Assembly (NCBI GenBank): GCA_038049695.1
Contig: CP142457.1
Location: 24,194,501-24,258,500, forward strand
Source of the DNA: Cinnamomum chago
Taxonomy: Eukaryota > Streptophyta > Magnoliopsida > Laurales > Lauraceae
Length of the DNA: 64,000 nucleotides
Reading direction: 5' to 3'
The position numbers and the translations under genes were made by a program. A model generated the notes under the pieces. That model was not told the origin of the DNA, made no database searches, and saw nothing but the letters and a program-made list of their open reading frames with translations. Of the stretch, positions 46,580-58,100 are shown one piece after another (within the stretch, counting starts at the first letter, position 1; every line of letters starts with the position of its first letter).

Positions 46580-48709
46580 AAAAAAGCACACCCCGTGCTA
46601 TGCGTGGACCAGAAAACTACTAAATTGGAAAGGCACTAAATCCTAAGTCATTTTTGGTTTATCAACAATAAAAATTTAGCAACCTAAATTTTGAATTGGG
46701 ATGAGATCGAGAGCTATTTTTTTTTTATGTATATAAACTTGAAATTAATATTTCATAAACATAAGCTCGGAATGAAGTTTTAAAAAATACATAGTAAGAA
46801 AGATGCAAAAATTTAAACGTAAGCCTTATATCATTTTTAGTGGGCCTAATATCATGGTTGGGTCTCTAAGCTAATTAATCGCAGGCATGCAATTAGACCC
46901 AGTACCCAATTCAATAATTTTTTAGAACTTTTAATGACACTAAATCCAAGAAATTCAAAATATAAATTAGTTTCCCTAATATCGTAGTTAAGTCTGTAAT
47001 TAATCACAGGCTGGCAGATAGACCAAGTACCAAATTATTTGTAGAGGCACTAAATCCAAGAATTTCAAAATATAAATTAGCAGATTATGAGATAGAATCG
47101 GGATCAATGAAACAAAGATGAAGTTGGGAGAGAGAGATACTAACATGATAGAATTCGTGCAAAACAGAAAGAGAGAGATTCTAACATGATTTTCTTTTTC
47201 CACCGGCAATAATAGATTTGTTCGAAATTGGAGTTCACAAAATAAAATTTTATATTTCTTAAACATAAGCATTGAATGAAATTTTAAAGAAATTTCAGTA
47301 AGAAAATAAATACGAAACAAGTTGTCAAAAGTACCCTAAGATTTTGAAAATAACGATAGTGTCCTTTTGTCGTTGGATGGAAGGTTGGAGCTCGTTGACA
47401 GCCTTAGTATATGCAGCAGGGACGGACTTCAGTGGTCTGCAAGAGCATTGAAGAGGTATACTGATGGTCACCTTAAGGGACAAAACCCCGTGCTATGCAC
47501 GGACCATGTAACCACCATATGCGAAATTATCTAACTAAACCCCTAACTGCAGTTGAAATTTCTAGATGTGTACTGGGTCTAACTGCAATCCTGTGATGAA
47601 TTAGAGACCCAAGCTTGGTATTAGGCCGATAATTTATATTTTGAAATTCTTTATTTAATAAATTTTTCCTTTGAAAGAAACACATTTTATTGAGCTATCT
47701 TCAAACAGAAGCTTCACTCGGGAAAAAAAATAATAGAACTATAATGACAGATGGATCGGGGCATAAAGTAAACAAATTTTAACTGCAGTTAGGAGTTTAG
47801 GTAGATAGTTCTGCGTTATCTTTTTTTTTTAATTAATGATATAAGTGATGTTATAAAGACTTTTAATTGTGGTATGTAACTCATTGACACTATTATCCGA
47901 TGTAATTTATATGTTTGTCTTACTTTTTTAAATACGAATCTCTAGCATTGGGTCCCTGTATAGCATGGGGTTTCATACATATAATGACTTGATAAAAAAA
48001 AAGAGAAATAAAAAAAATGACTCATAAATGAAAAAGAAAATAAAAATATATATAATGACCATATCCAGAAACCAAAAGAAATAAAATAAAAGGAGAAAAA
48101 CCCAACTTAGGTCAAATAGAAAAAATAATAGTAAAAAAAGATATATTATACAATATTGACAAAATAAACGTTAATAGTAATACATGTAGCTGAAACACTC
48201 TCTTACAGAGAGGACAATGATCTAAAATAACTAAAAAATGTTTGAGAAATTTTAAAAATACCCCAAATACAAAAACAACGTTTAACAAAATAAAATCTCG
48301 TGTTAACTGGCGAAAAAATTAATTTTAAAAGAGCAATGGATACAAATAGGTAGGATTACTTTTGCAATAAAAACACAATCTATCTATCCAGTCTAATAAA
48401 ATGTTTGAAATTAAATATGTTTAGGATATTGTGAACCACGTGTTATTCAAATTAAATCTGATTGCTTTATTCTTTTGTTTTATTGTGAATATGTTTTTTC
48501 TTTATATTTTTTGTGCACGTGCCCGAGCTTCATCAAACTCCATTTACATCTCACCTAAAGAATAAAACATCTGGAAAAAAACATAAAGATCAAATTAGCA
48601 ACAAAAAGGACTCACAAGTTTACTAATTAATAAATTTATTAAAAATAATTTGTATAAGTCTGTGCATTTGGTAATTCCGTGGTCCGTGCATAGCACGGGG
48701 TTTTGCTAG
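46580..48709. mobile_element. cluster of Helitron-like ends
   Basis: Four copies of the hairpin word GGTCCGTGCATAGCACGGGG occur: inverted at 46,591-46,610 and 47,486-47,505, and direct at about 47,950-47,970 (diverged) and 48,681-48,700. The last is followed by TTTTG and CTAG (48,706-48,709) then T, the expected 3' end of a plant Helitron. Segments 46,840-46,960 and 46,965-47,080 are a direct duplication sharing GGGTCT..AATTAATCGCAGG, and 47,560-47,630 is an inverted copy. This looks like nested or mutually inserted non-autonomous Helitrons; no Rep/helicase coding is seen and the 5' ends are not identified. Confidence 0.6.
48681..48709 (+). other. Helitron-like 3' terminus (hairpin + CTAG)
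   Basis: Stem CCGTGC / GCACGG (48,684-48,689 and 48,693-48,698) with loop ATA, then seven bases, then CTAG and a following T. This matches the hairpin-CTRR-T rule for Helitron 3' ends. Confidence 0.65.
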
Positions 48710-51000
48710 TTCTCTCCTATGGGAAAGTTGCATGTAAACGTTCCCACCCCACATTTCTCATTTGAATCTTTATATGTTTTATTTATCTAGGAATCTTTTC
48801 TTTGATAAATTTCTTAGTTGGCTCTCTAAAAATGAACAAAAAGTGACTAAACAAAGGTTGAGATCAATTCATATATGTTAGGATTATCCAAATAACTTCA
48901 CATTTGGACTTCATTTTTATATTAGACATGAGGAATATTACAATTTGGCGGTTAGGATTGGTGAATTTGTAGAGTTACTTATTGGATGGATAAGTTGCCA
49001 CAAAGGTAGATGATGGAGACTGACCGTGGTATTGAAATCACTCATTCAACACCGTTTTAAAATTGTGGCATATCAGTGATAATGACCACTGTGAAAACAG
49101 TTTCAATCATTTGATAATAGCACGCATATGGCCCCTATAAAAGAAAGTCATGGACTCTCTGTGGTGCTATGTGAATTATTCGGGCCATCCACTTTCTTGG
49201 CACTATGATGAATATAGGCCAAAACAGATTTCATTCCACCATATGGACTTCAAATTAGGTCGAAACCAATTTTTAAAAAACCTAGATTATGTCATTGAGG
49301 TAAACCTAGTTCAACCTAAATCAGTTTCCTAGATGGTTTAAAACTGAAACTAAAACCCTTCAAGTCATTATTACCAGAAAAAGAACTAAACCCTTCAAAT
49401 GGTTAAGAACCACTCAAAATGATCTAGCCAATATAAACTTCATATTTTGACCACTCTTAACTGAATTCAATACTATTTAATTTTCTTTAAAATTATGTGA
49501 TCTTGGTTAGGCCTAGCTGAGCCACCAGTTGAACGGATTTGGACTATTAATTTAGTGCATGTTTGTGCACACACCCTTTTTGTGGAAAGTGGAAATTGCT
49601 ACGTCATCAAATTTTATAGAAATGAAGATCTCAGAAAAGGATTTCCACAAATAAACCATCAATTTATTGCTAATTCATACCTCCAAATGACCATCCCTCG
49701 ACCTTCCTCTTGCAAACGAGGAGGTGGCTTCTCATGCATAGTGACTCTTCCAACACCATAAGCTATAATTGCGAATTGTTATAATGGCTTTTGGAACAAT
49801 TTCAAACCGTAAAAACTGTTCCAAAAATGGGTCCGGTGTTCCTAATTTTATTTTTTAGAATAGTTTACGATTGTTCCAAAAAATCATTCACGTGCGATTG
49901 CAATAGCCAACAAGTACAACACAAGATTATTATGGAAAACCGATTTTTCGTTTTAGCCCAAATTATTTTCCAATATATTGAACCTCTCTATCCTAGATGG
50001 AAAATAATTTGCGCTGAAATGAAAAATCAATTCCAACTTTTTCTTTGTCAATATGATAAAAGCCCTAGTGAAAAACTACACTCGATGAAAATCGGATCCA
50101 AGGGTGTCCTAATAAATGAACGTTAGAACATTTGAATTAAACCTATCGATCCCCATGTCTCCCTCAATCCTCAATTCAAATCTAACCCGGACCCCTATGA
50201 TGATGAGGTGATTGCAGTGATAGTGGTTGGCCCATACAATCCGCTTCACACCCTCTCACGAGTTGTAACGAGGCCTATTCGCCCAAACTGCGTTTTATTA
50301 TCACATTCCCGCCACGAGTCTGGATCCCTATGAGGGTGTATTAATGTTGATGGGATGAAACAGTATCACCGTACCACCCAGGCTTGGATGTCATGAGTCC
50401 ATCTCAAAATGAAATCCGAATCTCAATGAAGGCCACCCGTGGCAAAGTTACTCATTTATTAGTACAACTGTGCTTTCCTCCAATTTCACTCTTGCAGCCT
50501 GTCAAACATATTTAGCAACATCTCCACTCAAGATTTCTGAATCTGGATAACCGAACTCTGAAGCTGGTCCCTCTGTTCAATATCCACAGCCAGAGCACCA
50601 CACCGCTACATCTCAACAGATAGAAGTGATCCGGAGCACCTGGTACTCTTTTGGGAAATTTACTTTAATAGTGAGATGAGGTGAGTGATCATTTTAAGTG
50701 ATAGTAAAAGAAAATGGGTCAAATAAAAAATACGGTATTTCAAAATACACCTCCTCTTTTTAATTAAAAAAAATATGATTACTTTCCTACGTCACTGTAT
50801 GACAAAAGGTCATGGTTCTTTTTTAAATGTCGAAAATCTAAGTTATCATTTCACTAATTGATGAAAAGCCACCACTTTTTTTTTATTTGACCCCTATTAT
50901 TTTCTTACCCCTTAATTTGACTCTTCAACTTTACTTAACTTTACTAGTGAAGTTACCAAACATGCAAAGAGTTTATATATATATATGGGCCCTCCTCTCC
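48710..51000. other. AT-rich DNA, no gene seen
   Basis: I recognise no coding region or RNA gene. A small inverted repeat, TTTTGGAACAAT (49,790s) versus ATTGTTCCAAAA (about 49,873), encloses roughly 85 bp and may be a decayed fold-back element. The stretch 50,150-50,640 is less AT-rich, but its frames are broken and match nothing I know. Confidence 0.45.
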
Positions 51001-51340
51001 TCAACTTGAGCTGACGGGGGAATCTGTCCGCTTAAGCTTGTAGGGCCCACATGGGGATGGGGCTGGGTTTTTTGAAGATTTGTGTGCCCCTCATATGGAC
51101 AGAAAATTATCCCAATCAGATAATCATAACCTTATCATCTAGGGCCCACAAATTCAATCCATTCAAATGGGGTGTGGAGTCGATCCAACGATCCGTTCCA
51201 TTCGAATCTATCCAAACTTAGGGCCCATGTGAGATTTGGACGGGGGGGGGGGGGGGGGGGGGGGGGGGGTGTCCCAATCGGATGACCCACTAGTGCCTCA
51301 TATGTGTGGGTGGACGGGATTCCTCTATCAGCTCGAGCTA
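51001..51340. mobile_element. possible MITE with about 28 bp inverted ends and a G28 run
   Basis: The left end TCAACTTGAGCTGACGGGGG then AATCTGTCC is similar to the reverse complement of the right end (GGACGGGATTCC ... AGCTCGAGCTA). GGGCCCAC/GGGCCCAT words recur inside. An uninterrupted run of 28 G lies at 51,242-51,269. No target duplication could be picked out, so the identification is tentative. Confidence 0.4.
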
Positions 51341-51366
51341 AGTGTGTGTATTTATGGCAGCGGTAT

Positions 51367-54164
51367 TGTTAGACCCCGACCCAGACCAAGTCGATTAGTG
51401 TGCGATTAGTATGTGTTTAATTCTAAGTGGGTTTAGTTATCGTTGGGATTGGAAGTAATTAGTTTTAGTCTTGGTCATAGCTTTGGGGAGATTTTGAGAA
51501 CGTTTAGTATTAATTAGACACACTCGGAAAGGTCCGAGTGCGCGTGTGAGCTTGGGAAGATCGTATCGTTTTCCGTGTGATTGTGATTTTTATTTCATTT
51601 GAATGATTCTTCTATGTGTCACAACTTTCGTTTTAAGCCCATTCATGTTTGAAGCCCAAAAACCCATGTCCTGACCCAAAGGGGGTAAAATTGTCTTTCT
51701 TGCACAAATCTGGACACAATTTTCGAGGTCTCAAAACCATGTCAAAAATATACTTTTTGGAAACTAGATATTTCGACGATCGTTTTATCCTTCTTCGTCG
51801 AAGTCATCCGAGGCCCGCAAGATCATGTTTTGGTCATTTCAAGTTCAAGTTAGTTGGGACCCATTCTCCTCACTTTAAACCCTTCTCCCTCTCTTTCATT
51901 CACTTTACCAAAAATCCTGCAACTTTCTTGACCTAGGGCTGAAATCCCTCTTTTTCCCTTCCATCTTCCTCTCCTTACTTGATCTAGCTAGAAGGCTCCA
52001 AAGAAAATTCTAAGACTACCAATTTCTTCCTCTCATCATAAGCTCTCCATTGATGCAAGTTTCTTCAGGTTCTAAGTTGGGCAAAAGCTTCATTTCATTC
52101 TCTTTCTCTTGTTTGACCCCTTCTAGGTAAGAGCTTCAACTCATATTCTTCATTGAGTCATTTTGGTTCCTTAAGATCATGTTTTACATGTTTTCAAACC
52201 CTTTTGTTAAAATGGGTTCTTTGTTTCCATTTTGAGTGAGTTTGTGTGGTTTTCTTGGGTTTCCTTGTAGCCTTGGAATAGTTTGAGTGAAGTGCTTGAG
52301 AAGGATTGTTAGCATTGGGCAAGGCAAGTGATCTTTATAGGCTTCATGTGCATTGTATTTGATTCTATTGTGTTTTAGAAATTGTGCATATGATTTGTCT
52401 ACAAGTTTCATGATTTCATTTTTACTTGATTTGGATGTGTGGATGGTGATAAATGAACCCTTGGTGAGCATGAAGGCTCAAGGGATTTTATGTGATTGAT
52501 GGATGAGAAGAAGGAGAGAAATGTAGTGGAAGTTGCGCAAGAGGAAGGAAATTTCCGCACTCAGCGAGCACAAGCAGCAGCTTGTTCGCTCGAGCGACCC
52601 TTGGGTCCGCTCGAGCGACCAAGCCTCTGTTTGGTCCGAGCGCAGACAGAGAGTTGTCCGCTCGAGCGACCCTTGGGTCCGGTCAAGCGAACTGCCCTCT
52701 GTATAATTTGGAACGAGGCAGAGAGTCGTCCGTTCGAACGCACTTATTGTCCGCTCGAGCGAACTGTCTCGCTCGAGCGAAGTGTCATCAACGCGTCAGG
52801 TTCGCTCGAGCGAACCTGCCAGTTTCAGGAAGAGGAGTTTTGTTCCTTTTTGTGTATTTTCTTGAGGGTTGAAAACTAGACTATGTTAAGGGTTTTAACT
52901 TGACATTGTGTAAATGGAACTTCGAAATGAAACCCAACTTCGGGGACACCAATTCTTGTATTTTCTGACGTTTGGGGTTTCAATTACACAAAGGTCAATT
53001 AGTAGCCTTAACACATGCTTGTCAGATTTTGTATTTTAACTTCCGTCTTGGTACGATAAGTACAAACGTGCACTTGTTTTGAATTTCAAGTATAAGTTTG
53101 TTTTGAGAGGTTTGTTTCAAGAAAAAGGGGATCACTTCCTAGGCGTGTTATGCATATTTATTATGCCTCCTTGCTAGTCGTGCTCGTTGCGTTTGATAAG
53201 TGATTCCCCCCCCCCCCCTTTTATCTCGACATGCTTTGATCGTGTTACACTTGTTTTGTGCATTCATGAATTAAGTAAACACCACTGAGCTTAGACTGCC
53301 CTTTCGGTTTGATCCACTGTCTGGGGGTCTTTAAACATGTGGACTGTCTGCAGACTGATCGTGTATTTATTACACATCGTGCGTGTCCGGTTCCGCGGCC
53401 GGAATTCCCGTCTTTGTGGGAAATCGTGTCGTGCTTATATTATGTATATCGTGCTTGTCGTGCGTGCTTGCTCTTTTCATTATATAAATGATAGAGAAAG
53501 GATGAGCTCTTTGTGGATTGTAACTGTTCATGATATATTATGTACTCATGCTAGTTGCTTTATTACATCAGTCAATATAGTGTTTCAAATCAAGGATTTG
53601 TTTACATGTTTTCTAAAACGTTATTGTTCATGCTTATGCCTAAATTGATTACCTGCCAAACCGTCGTGTTTGACCCTTGTTTGTTGGTGCCCAGGTGCAT
53701 GAGACGTTACCTTTGAGGAGGAGCGTCAGGAGGAGGCTTGCGAGCCAACCCCTGTGAGAGAGTGGCAGCCCGACGATGTCATTTAGACGTCGGGCGGGTT
53801 CTTGAGTCTCGTCACCTTTTCGTTGGGGTTTCATTTTGATTATATTTAGAGAAGTGTATTGGCCTCTGTTGGCCTCTCTTATGGATTGTAACAAAACTTA
53901 ACTTACTTTTGTTTAGTCTCATAACTTGAATATTAATGGGAATGCCATGCTAATTTCTTTCTTGATACTATGCCTTGATGTTAATTGTTAGAGCACTTAA
54001 AGATTTATTGGTGCTCATCTTGATGTGTTTTGCTACACGCTTCCGCAACCGTGTACGTGTGAGTCAGATTCCGCGCGTCTTTGGGAATCCTCACCGCGGG
54101 AACCTGTGGGAAAGTATCATCTCTACTGCGTCGCGGGCCCGGGACCCGTTCTGGGGTCGCGACA
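51367..54164 (+). mobile_element. gypsy-type solo LTR, family B copy 2 (2,798 bp)
   Basis: Runs TGTTAGACCCCGACCC to GGGGTCGCGACA. The flanks GGTAT (51,362-51,366) and GCTAT (54,165-54,169) are a near-perfect 5 bp target duplication. It matches the reverse complement of 29,837-34,269 minus its nested insertion, and is about 118 bp longer. The stretch from about 53,660 to 53,800 (GGAGGAGCGTCAGGAGGAGG, then GTCGGGCGGG) is highly similar in both copies. No primer site or interior. Confidence 0.85.
52585..52820 (+). repeat. array of CGCTCGAGCG palindromes in family B LTR, copy 2
   Basis: About nine copies of CGCTCGAGCG or close variants in 235 bp, with the recurring context GCTCGAGCGACCCTTGGGT. 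It mirrors 32,969-33,200. No TATA box immediately follows; the nearest candidate, TATATAAAT, is near 53,482. Confidence 0.85.
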
Positions 54165-54925
54165 GCTATACAACGTCCGGGTATTTTTAAGGAGAAAATA
54201 CCCCTCCTAATTAAATTTACTAGGATGCATGAAGATAATGAAAGTTCATTGGATATGGAAAGAAATCCACATGAGGCATACCTATATGCAAAATCTTTAG
54301 CCCATAAGATCATTCAAACCTTTTGATCCGTGATCCTAAAATTGAATGGTTTAGATGCATCATTTTATCATGATTTCATTCCAACTATGATGAAAAGTTG
54401 AAAGAGTGTCAAACTTGGACTTATTACTATTCATGGTGGGGTAGTGTGTGTGTAAAAAGACTAGATTTACTCAATATAAGGCCCCATGACAAAATAAAAA
54501 AAAGGGCGGAAAAATGATTGTTTTTAGAATTTTATATATATATATATATATTTAAAGTAGCTGTAGGTTCTTTAGATATTTATGTCACTCTTTTCTCAAA
54601 AGAAACAAAAAAAAAATGCCACCAATTGAAATCCGAACTGTTGAAAACAAAACCTCTATAAATGTAGGCGATGAAAAATATGAAAATAAATATAAATCAG
54701 TGAATCCAACAGTGGAGAAAACTAGAATGCGAGTAAATTTTGATGACACTAGGGAGTTTATTTTGTAATGTTCTGATTTGAATAAATGGGCTCCACAGTA
54801 GAGTTCCACTCGTTTTAACTCTGAAAATTTGTCCTCACTGGCAGCTGGTTGGAAATCTAGTCACTCCTATTTGGAAGAGGATCTCCTATTTGGACACAGG
54901 GGAGCCCTGTTTGGAAATAGGGGAG
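54165..54925. other. upstream flank of the reductase gene, no gene seen
   Basis: AT-rich, with a TA microsatellite at about 54,533-54,551. At 54,891-54,930 two 20-21 bp direct repeats of TTTGGA..AGGGGAGCCCTG lead into the fold-back sequence at 54,926. Confidence 0.5.
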
Positions 54926-55046
54926 CCCTGTTTGGACGAATCAGGGGACGCCACGCACGGGGGCGGAGGAAAGAGAAATGAACTTTTTCTTTTCTCCGCC
55001 TCCCTTCCGCCCCGTGTGTGGCGTACCCTGATTCGTCCAAACAGGG
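54926..55046. promoter_or_regulatory. strong inverted repeat in the proximal promoter of the reductase gene
   Basis: The left arm begins CCCTGTTTGGACGAATCAGG and continues ACGCCACGCACGGGGGCGG. The right arm is its reverse complement with few mismatches, ending CCTGATTCGTCCAAACAGGG. Arms are about 54-58 bp with a roughly 10 bp loop. It ends 120 bp before the ATG, so it lies in the promoter or 5' UTR. It may be a small MITE. A hairpin in the transcript or at the promoter could affect expression, but that is inference. Confidence 0.8.
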
Positions 55047-55166
55047 GATACGGATCCCTCCTATTTTTGCCTCATATAGTCATACTCTTCCATTTTAAAA
55101 CCACTCCTCTTTCTCTGCAACACAGGCAGGCAGGAGAAAGAGAAGGAGGAGAGAAGTAAAAGTAAA

Positions 55167-58100
55167 ATGGAGTCTCCATTCAAGGCAGATATTCTGAAAG
55201 GGAAAGTTGCCCTTTTGACTGGGGGAGGTTCAGGAATCGGATTCGAGCTTGCAACTCAGTTCGGAAAACATGGCGCTGCTGCTGTTGCTATCATGGGCCG
55301 CCGCAAGGAAGTTCTTGATTCCGCTGTATCTGTCCTCCAATCTCAGGGGATTCAGGTCAGTTCTCTCTTCTTTCCTTCTTCATTCAATTACAATTTTCTC
55401 TTTTCCAATCTTATAAAAAATCGTTTTTTCTCCTTCTCTTTTGGAAATTTTCAATGTTTCTCAATTGGGTTTTTTCTGTTGTGATCTTTTGTTTTTTCCT
55501 TCTCTTTTGGGATTGCTCAATGTTTCTCAATTGGGTTTGTTTTGTTGTGTGGTATGGTTTTAGAATCTTTCAGTGTTTTTTTTTTTTTTTGGTATGATTT
55601 TAGAATTTTTTCCAAACTGTCAGCTTTTTGTTTTTGGGTTTTTATATATTTCTCAATTGGGTTTGTTTTGTTGTGTGGTATGATTTTAGACTCTTTATCA
55701 GAATCTCTTTTTTGTTATTGGATTCCACGAACTTTTTTTTTTTTTTTTTTATATTTTTATTTCTCAATTGGGTTTGTTTTGTTTAGTGGAATGGTTGTAG
55801 AATCTTTGGGGATGTTTGTATGTGACAGTTTTCCACTGCATTTTATTACTTGCGGTTGGGGATTTCCATTTGGGGAAAATGGAAATTGAAAACTTGGTTT
55901 TGATGATTTATTTTTCTGCACTGAAATGTGTTTGAACCTTTGAGTTCTAGAAAACTTATTGCTGAAATTGTGGAAAATTCTTTCACCTGAGTAAATGAAG
56001 ACTGCTAGAGTGTTAACAAATAACAATTGAAATTGTTCTTTGAAACAGTTTTTGGTTTATAAAGAAAATGCTCCATGCAGACATACCCAATGTCTCTGTG
56101 TTTTTGGCGTTGAAACTAATAGCTTAATCAAATCTGTCCTGCGTTTTTTCCTGTTTCCTTTTTTCTTTTTCAAGATGGATTGGATTATCCTCTCATTGGG
56201 TTAGTTTTGGTACATGGGTATTGCTTACATTGAATTTTTATTTTCTTCTTTCTTATTTTTTTTGTATTGCATTTTAGATGTAGACTGTTGTTTTGTTTTT
56301 CTTATATTTGAGTTCTTCTCTCTCTCTCTCTCTCGCATTTATTTCCTACTCTTATGTAAGATTGAGCTATTCTTTATGATCTGTGAATTATATGATTAAA
56401 AATGCAAAACTCAGTTAAAAGTATAGATAGTACATAGATTAGCATTACACAAATACAAGTACGGGTACGAAGCTTAAGCCTAATATCATTTTTAGTAAGC
56501 TGTCATGTTTTGATCACCAAACACATCCCCTGATCTATTGAGGTAGCATTGGTGAGCCCCAATTTGATATTTTGACTTGAAGGAGCCTTCCATTTGTTGC
56601 CTGTTTGCCTGTTTTGATTCGCATACAATGATAGCAACTTCTCATCTCAGTCTTGGAGAAGGCTCTAGCTATAGCTAACGTATCAAACATGTCGTCTATC
56701 CGCTGTATCAGATTATCTAAAGTTGACCCTTCACGGTTATCTTGTTAATGGTGTCGTTGTTGATACATGCATGCTTTTGTTCTTTTGTGTGAGCAAAACT
56801 TGAACATCCCATGGGTCCATTCTCTTGAATAAGTTTCTAAAGTAGTTCATCAACTTGTGTTTTCAACTTAGCATGCTCTGTGGGATTGCTGTGGTAAGTG
56901 ATTGAATTTGATGGAACTGATCCATGCAGTAAATCAAAGACCATATATATATTGCAAGTTTATTGGAAGATGAGTGATGCGGACTGCGGATCGCAGGTAG
57001 GATGGAGATGGAGATTGGGGGGGCGGGGGGGGGGGGGGCGGAGGGGGGGGGATAGGATAGAGATGAAGATGGTGGGGGTAGGTTAGGCTTTTGCCTAAAA
57101 ATTGGCCTCACGTCAAACTCCCTAATCCCTATCACATGTTAGGAAGAGATCTCGAAGAAGAACTTGGGGGAAGATCCCAAATACTTCAATATTCATCATC
57201 ATAATCTCTTCTAAAGTTCTAAAGAGGCATTACAATGCTTTAAATAGGAGAAAACTAAACCTAGATCTAATTTGGACCATCCAAACAAATTGATGGTTAG
57301 GATTAAAACATCTAAAAATTAAAACCTAATCCACTAAAATAAACCTTGAAATAAAATAAAACAGAAACTAAATGGGCTGGGGCCAAAGGACCCAACCACC
57401 CATGGGGACCATGGGTCTATCCTGCATCAATGAGTTGGTCAAAATTAAACGTTGTAGATTGTGATACATGTCTAAAGACATCATTATTTCTCATCTTTAG
57501 TAATTGCTATAAAATAAAGGCAACCAAAGTTTGGCGGAAGGTGGGTCATGACGAAGTTAAACTAGTTCAACTGACAAGGAAAGTTATTGGAATGAGGGTC
57601 CAAATGACTGATGTCTGTGAACATTTTAGGAGTAAATGCTATGCAGTTTTCTCAGCATTCCCCAGTAATGAGACAGTGTGGATTTATTTAGCTGATTAGG
57701 CTATTAAGGAATGCCTTTGTAGGCAGTTGTTTTGAAAAGCATTCCGAACAGAAAAAAATGATTTTTCTAAAGGATTGGTTTCCACAATTTAGATCAATTA
57801 GGATGTGGCATGAGTATATGTGGAGAAATAACTTATGGGTATCTTTAAGACTACACATCCTGAGTTGGATCTGGACCAGCATTTTATATTGAGCCCCCTA
57901 GAAGGAATTATGATTATTTGAGTTATTTCCACATGAATTTTGTACTTATATTTTTAACATCTTGTTAAGAGAAATTTTGGGAGGAGAGGGATGATTTAAT
58001 ACAAGAAGTTCCAACTAGTGGAATGATTTTTCTAGGAGGGGACTTAAATGGGCATGTAAGAAAGGATAGCAGAGTGTGTGAGAGATTGCATGGAGAACAA

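Noticed and set aside
49791-50126. A 111-codon frame in AT-rich intergenic DNA
   Set aside because: No recognisable domain, and it begins inside a small inverted repeat; likely a chance frame.
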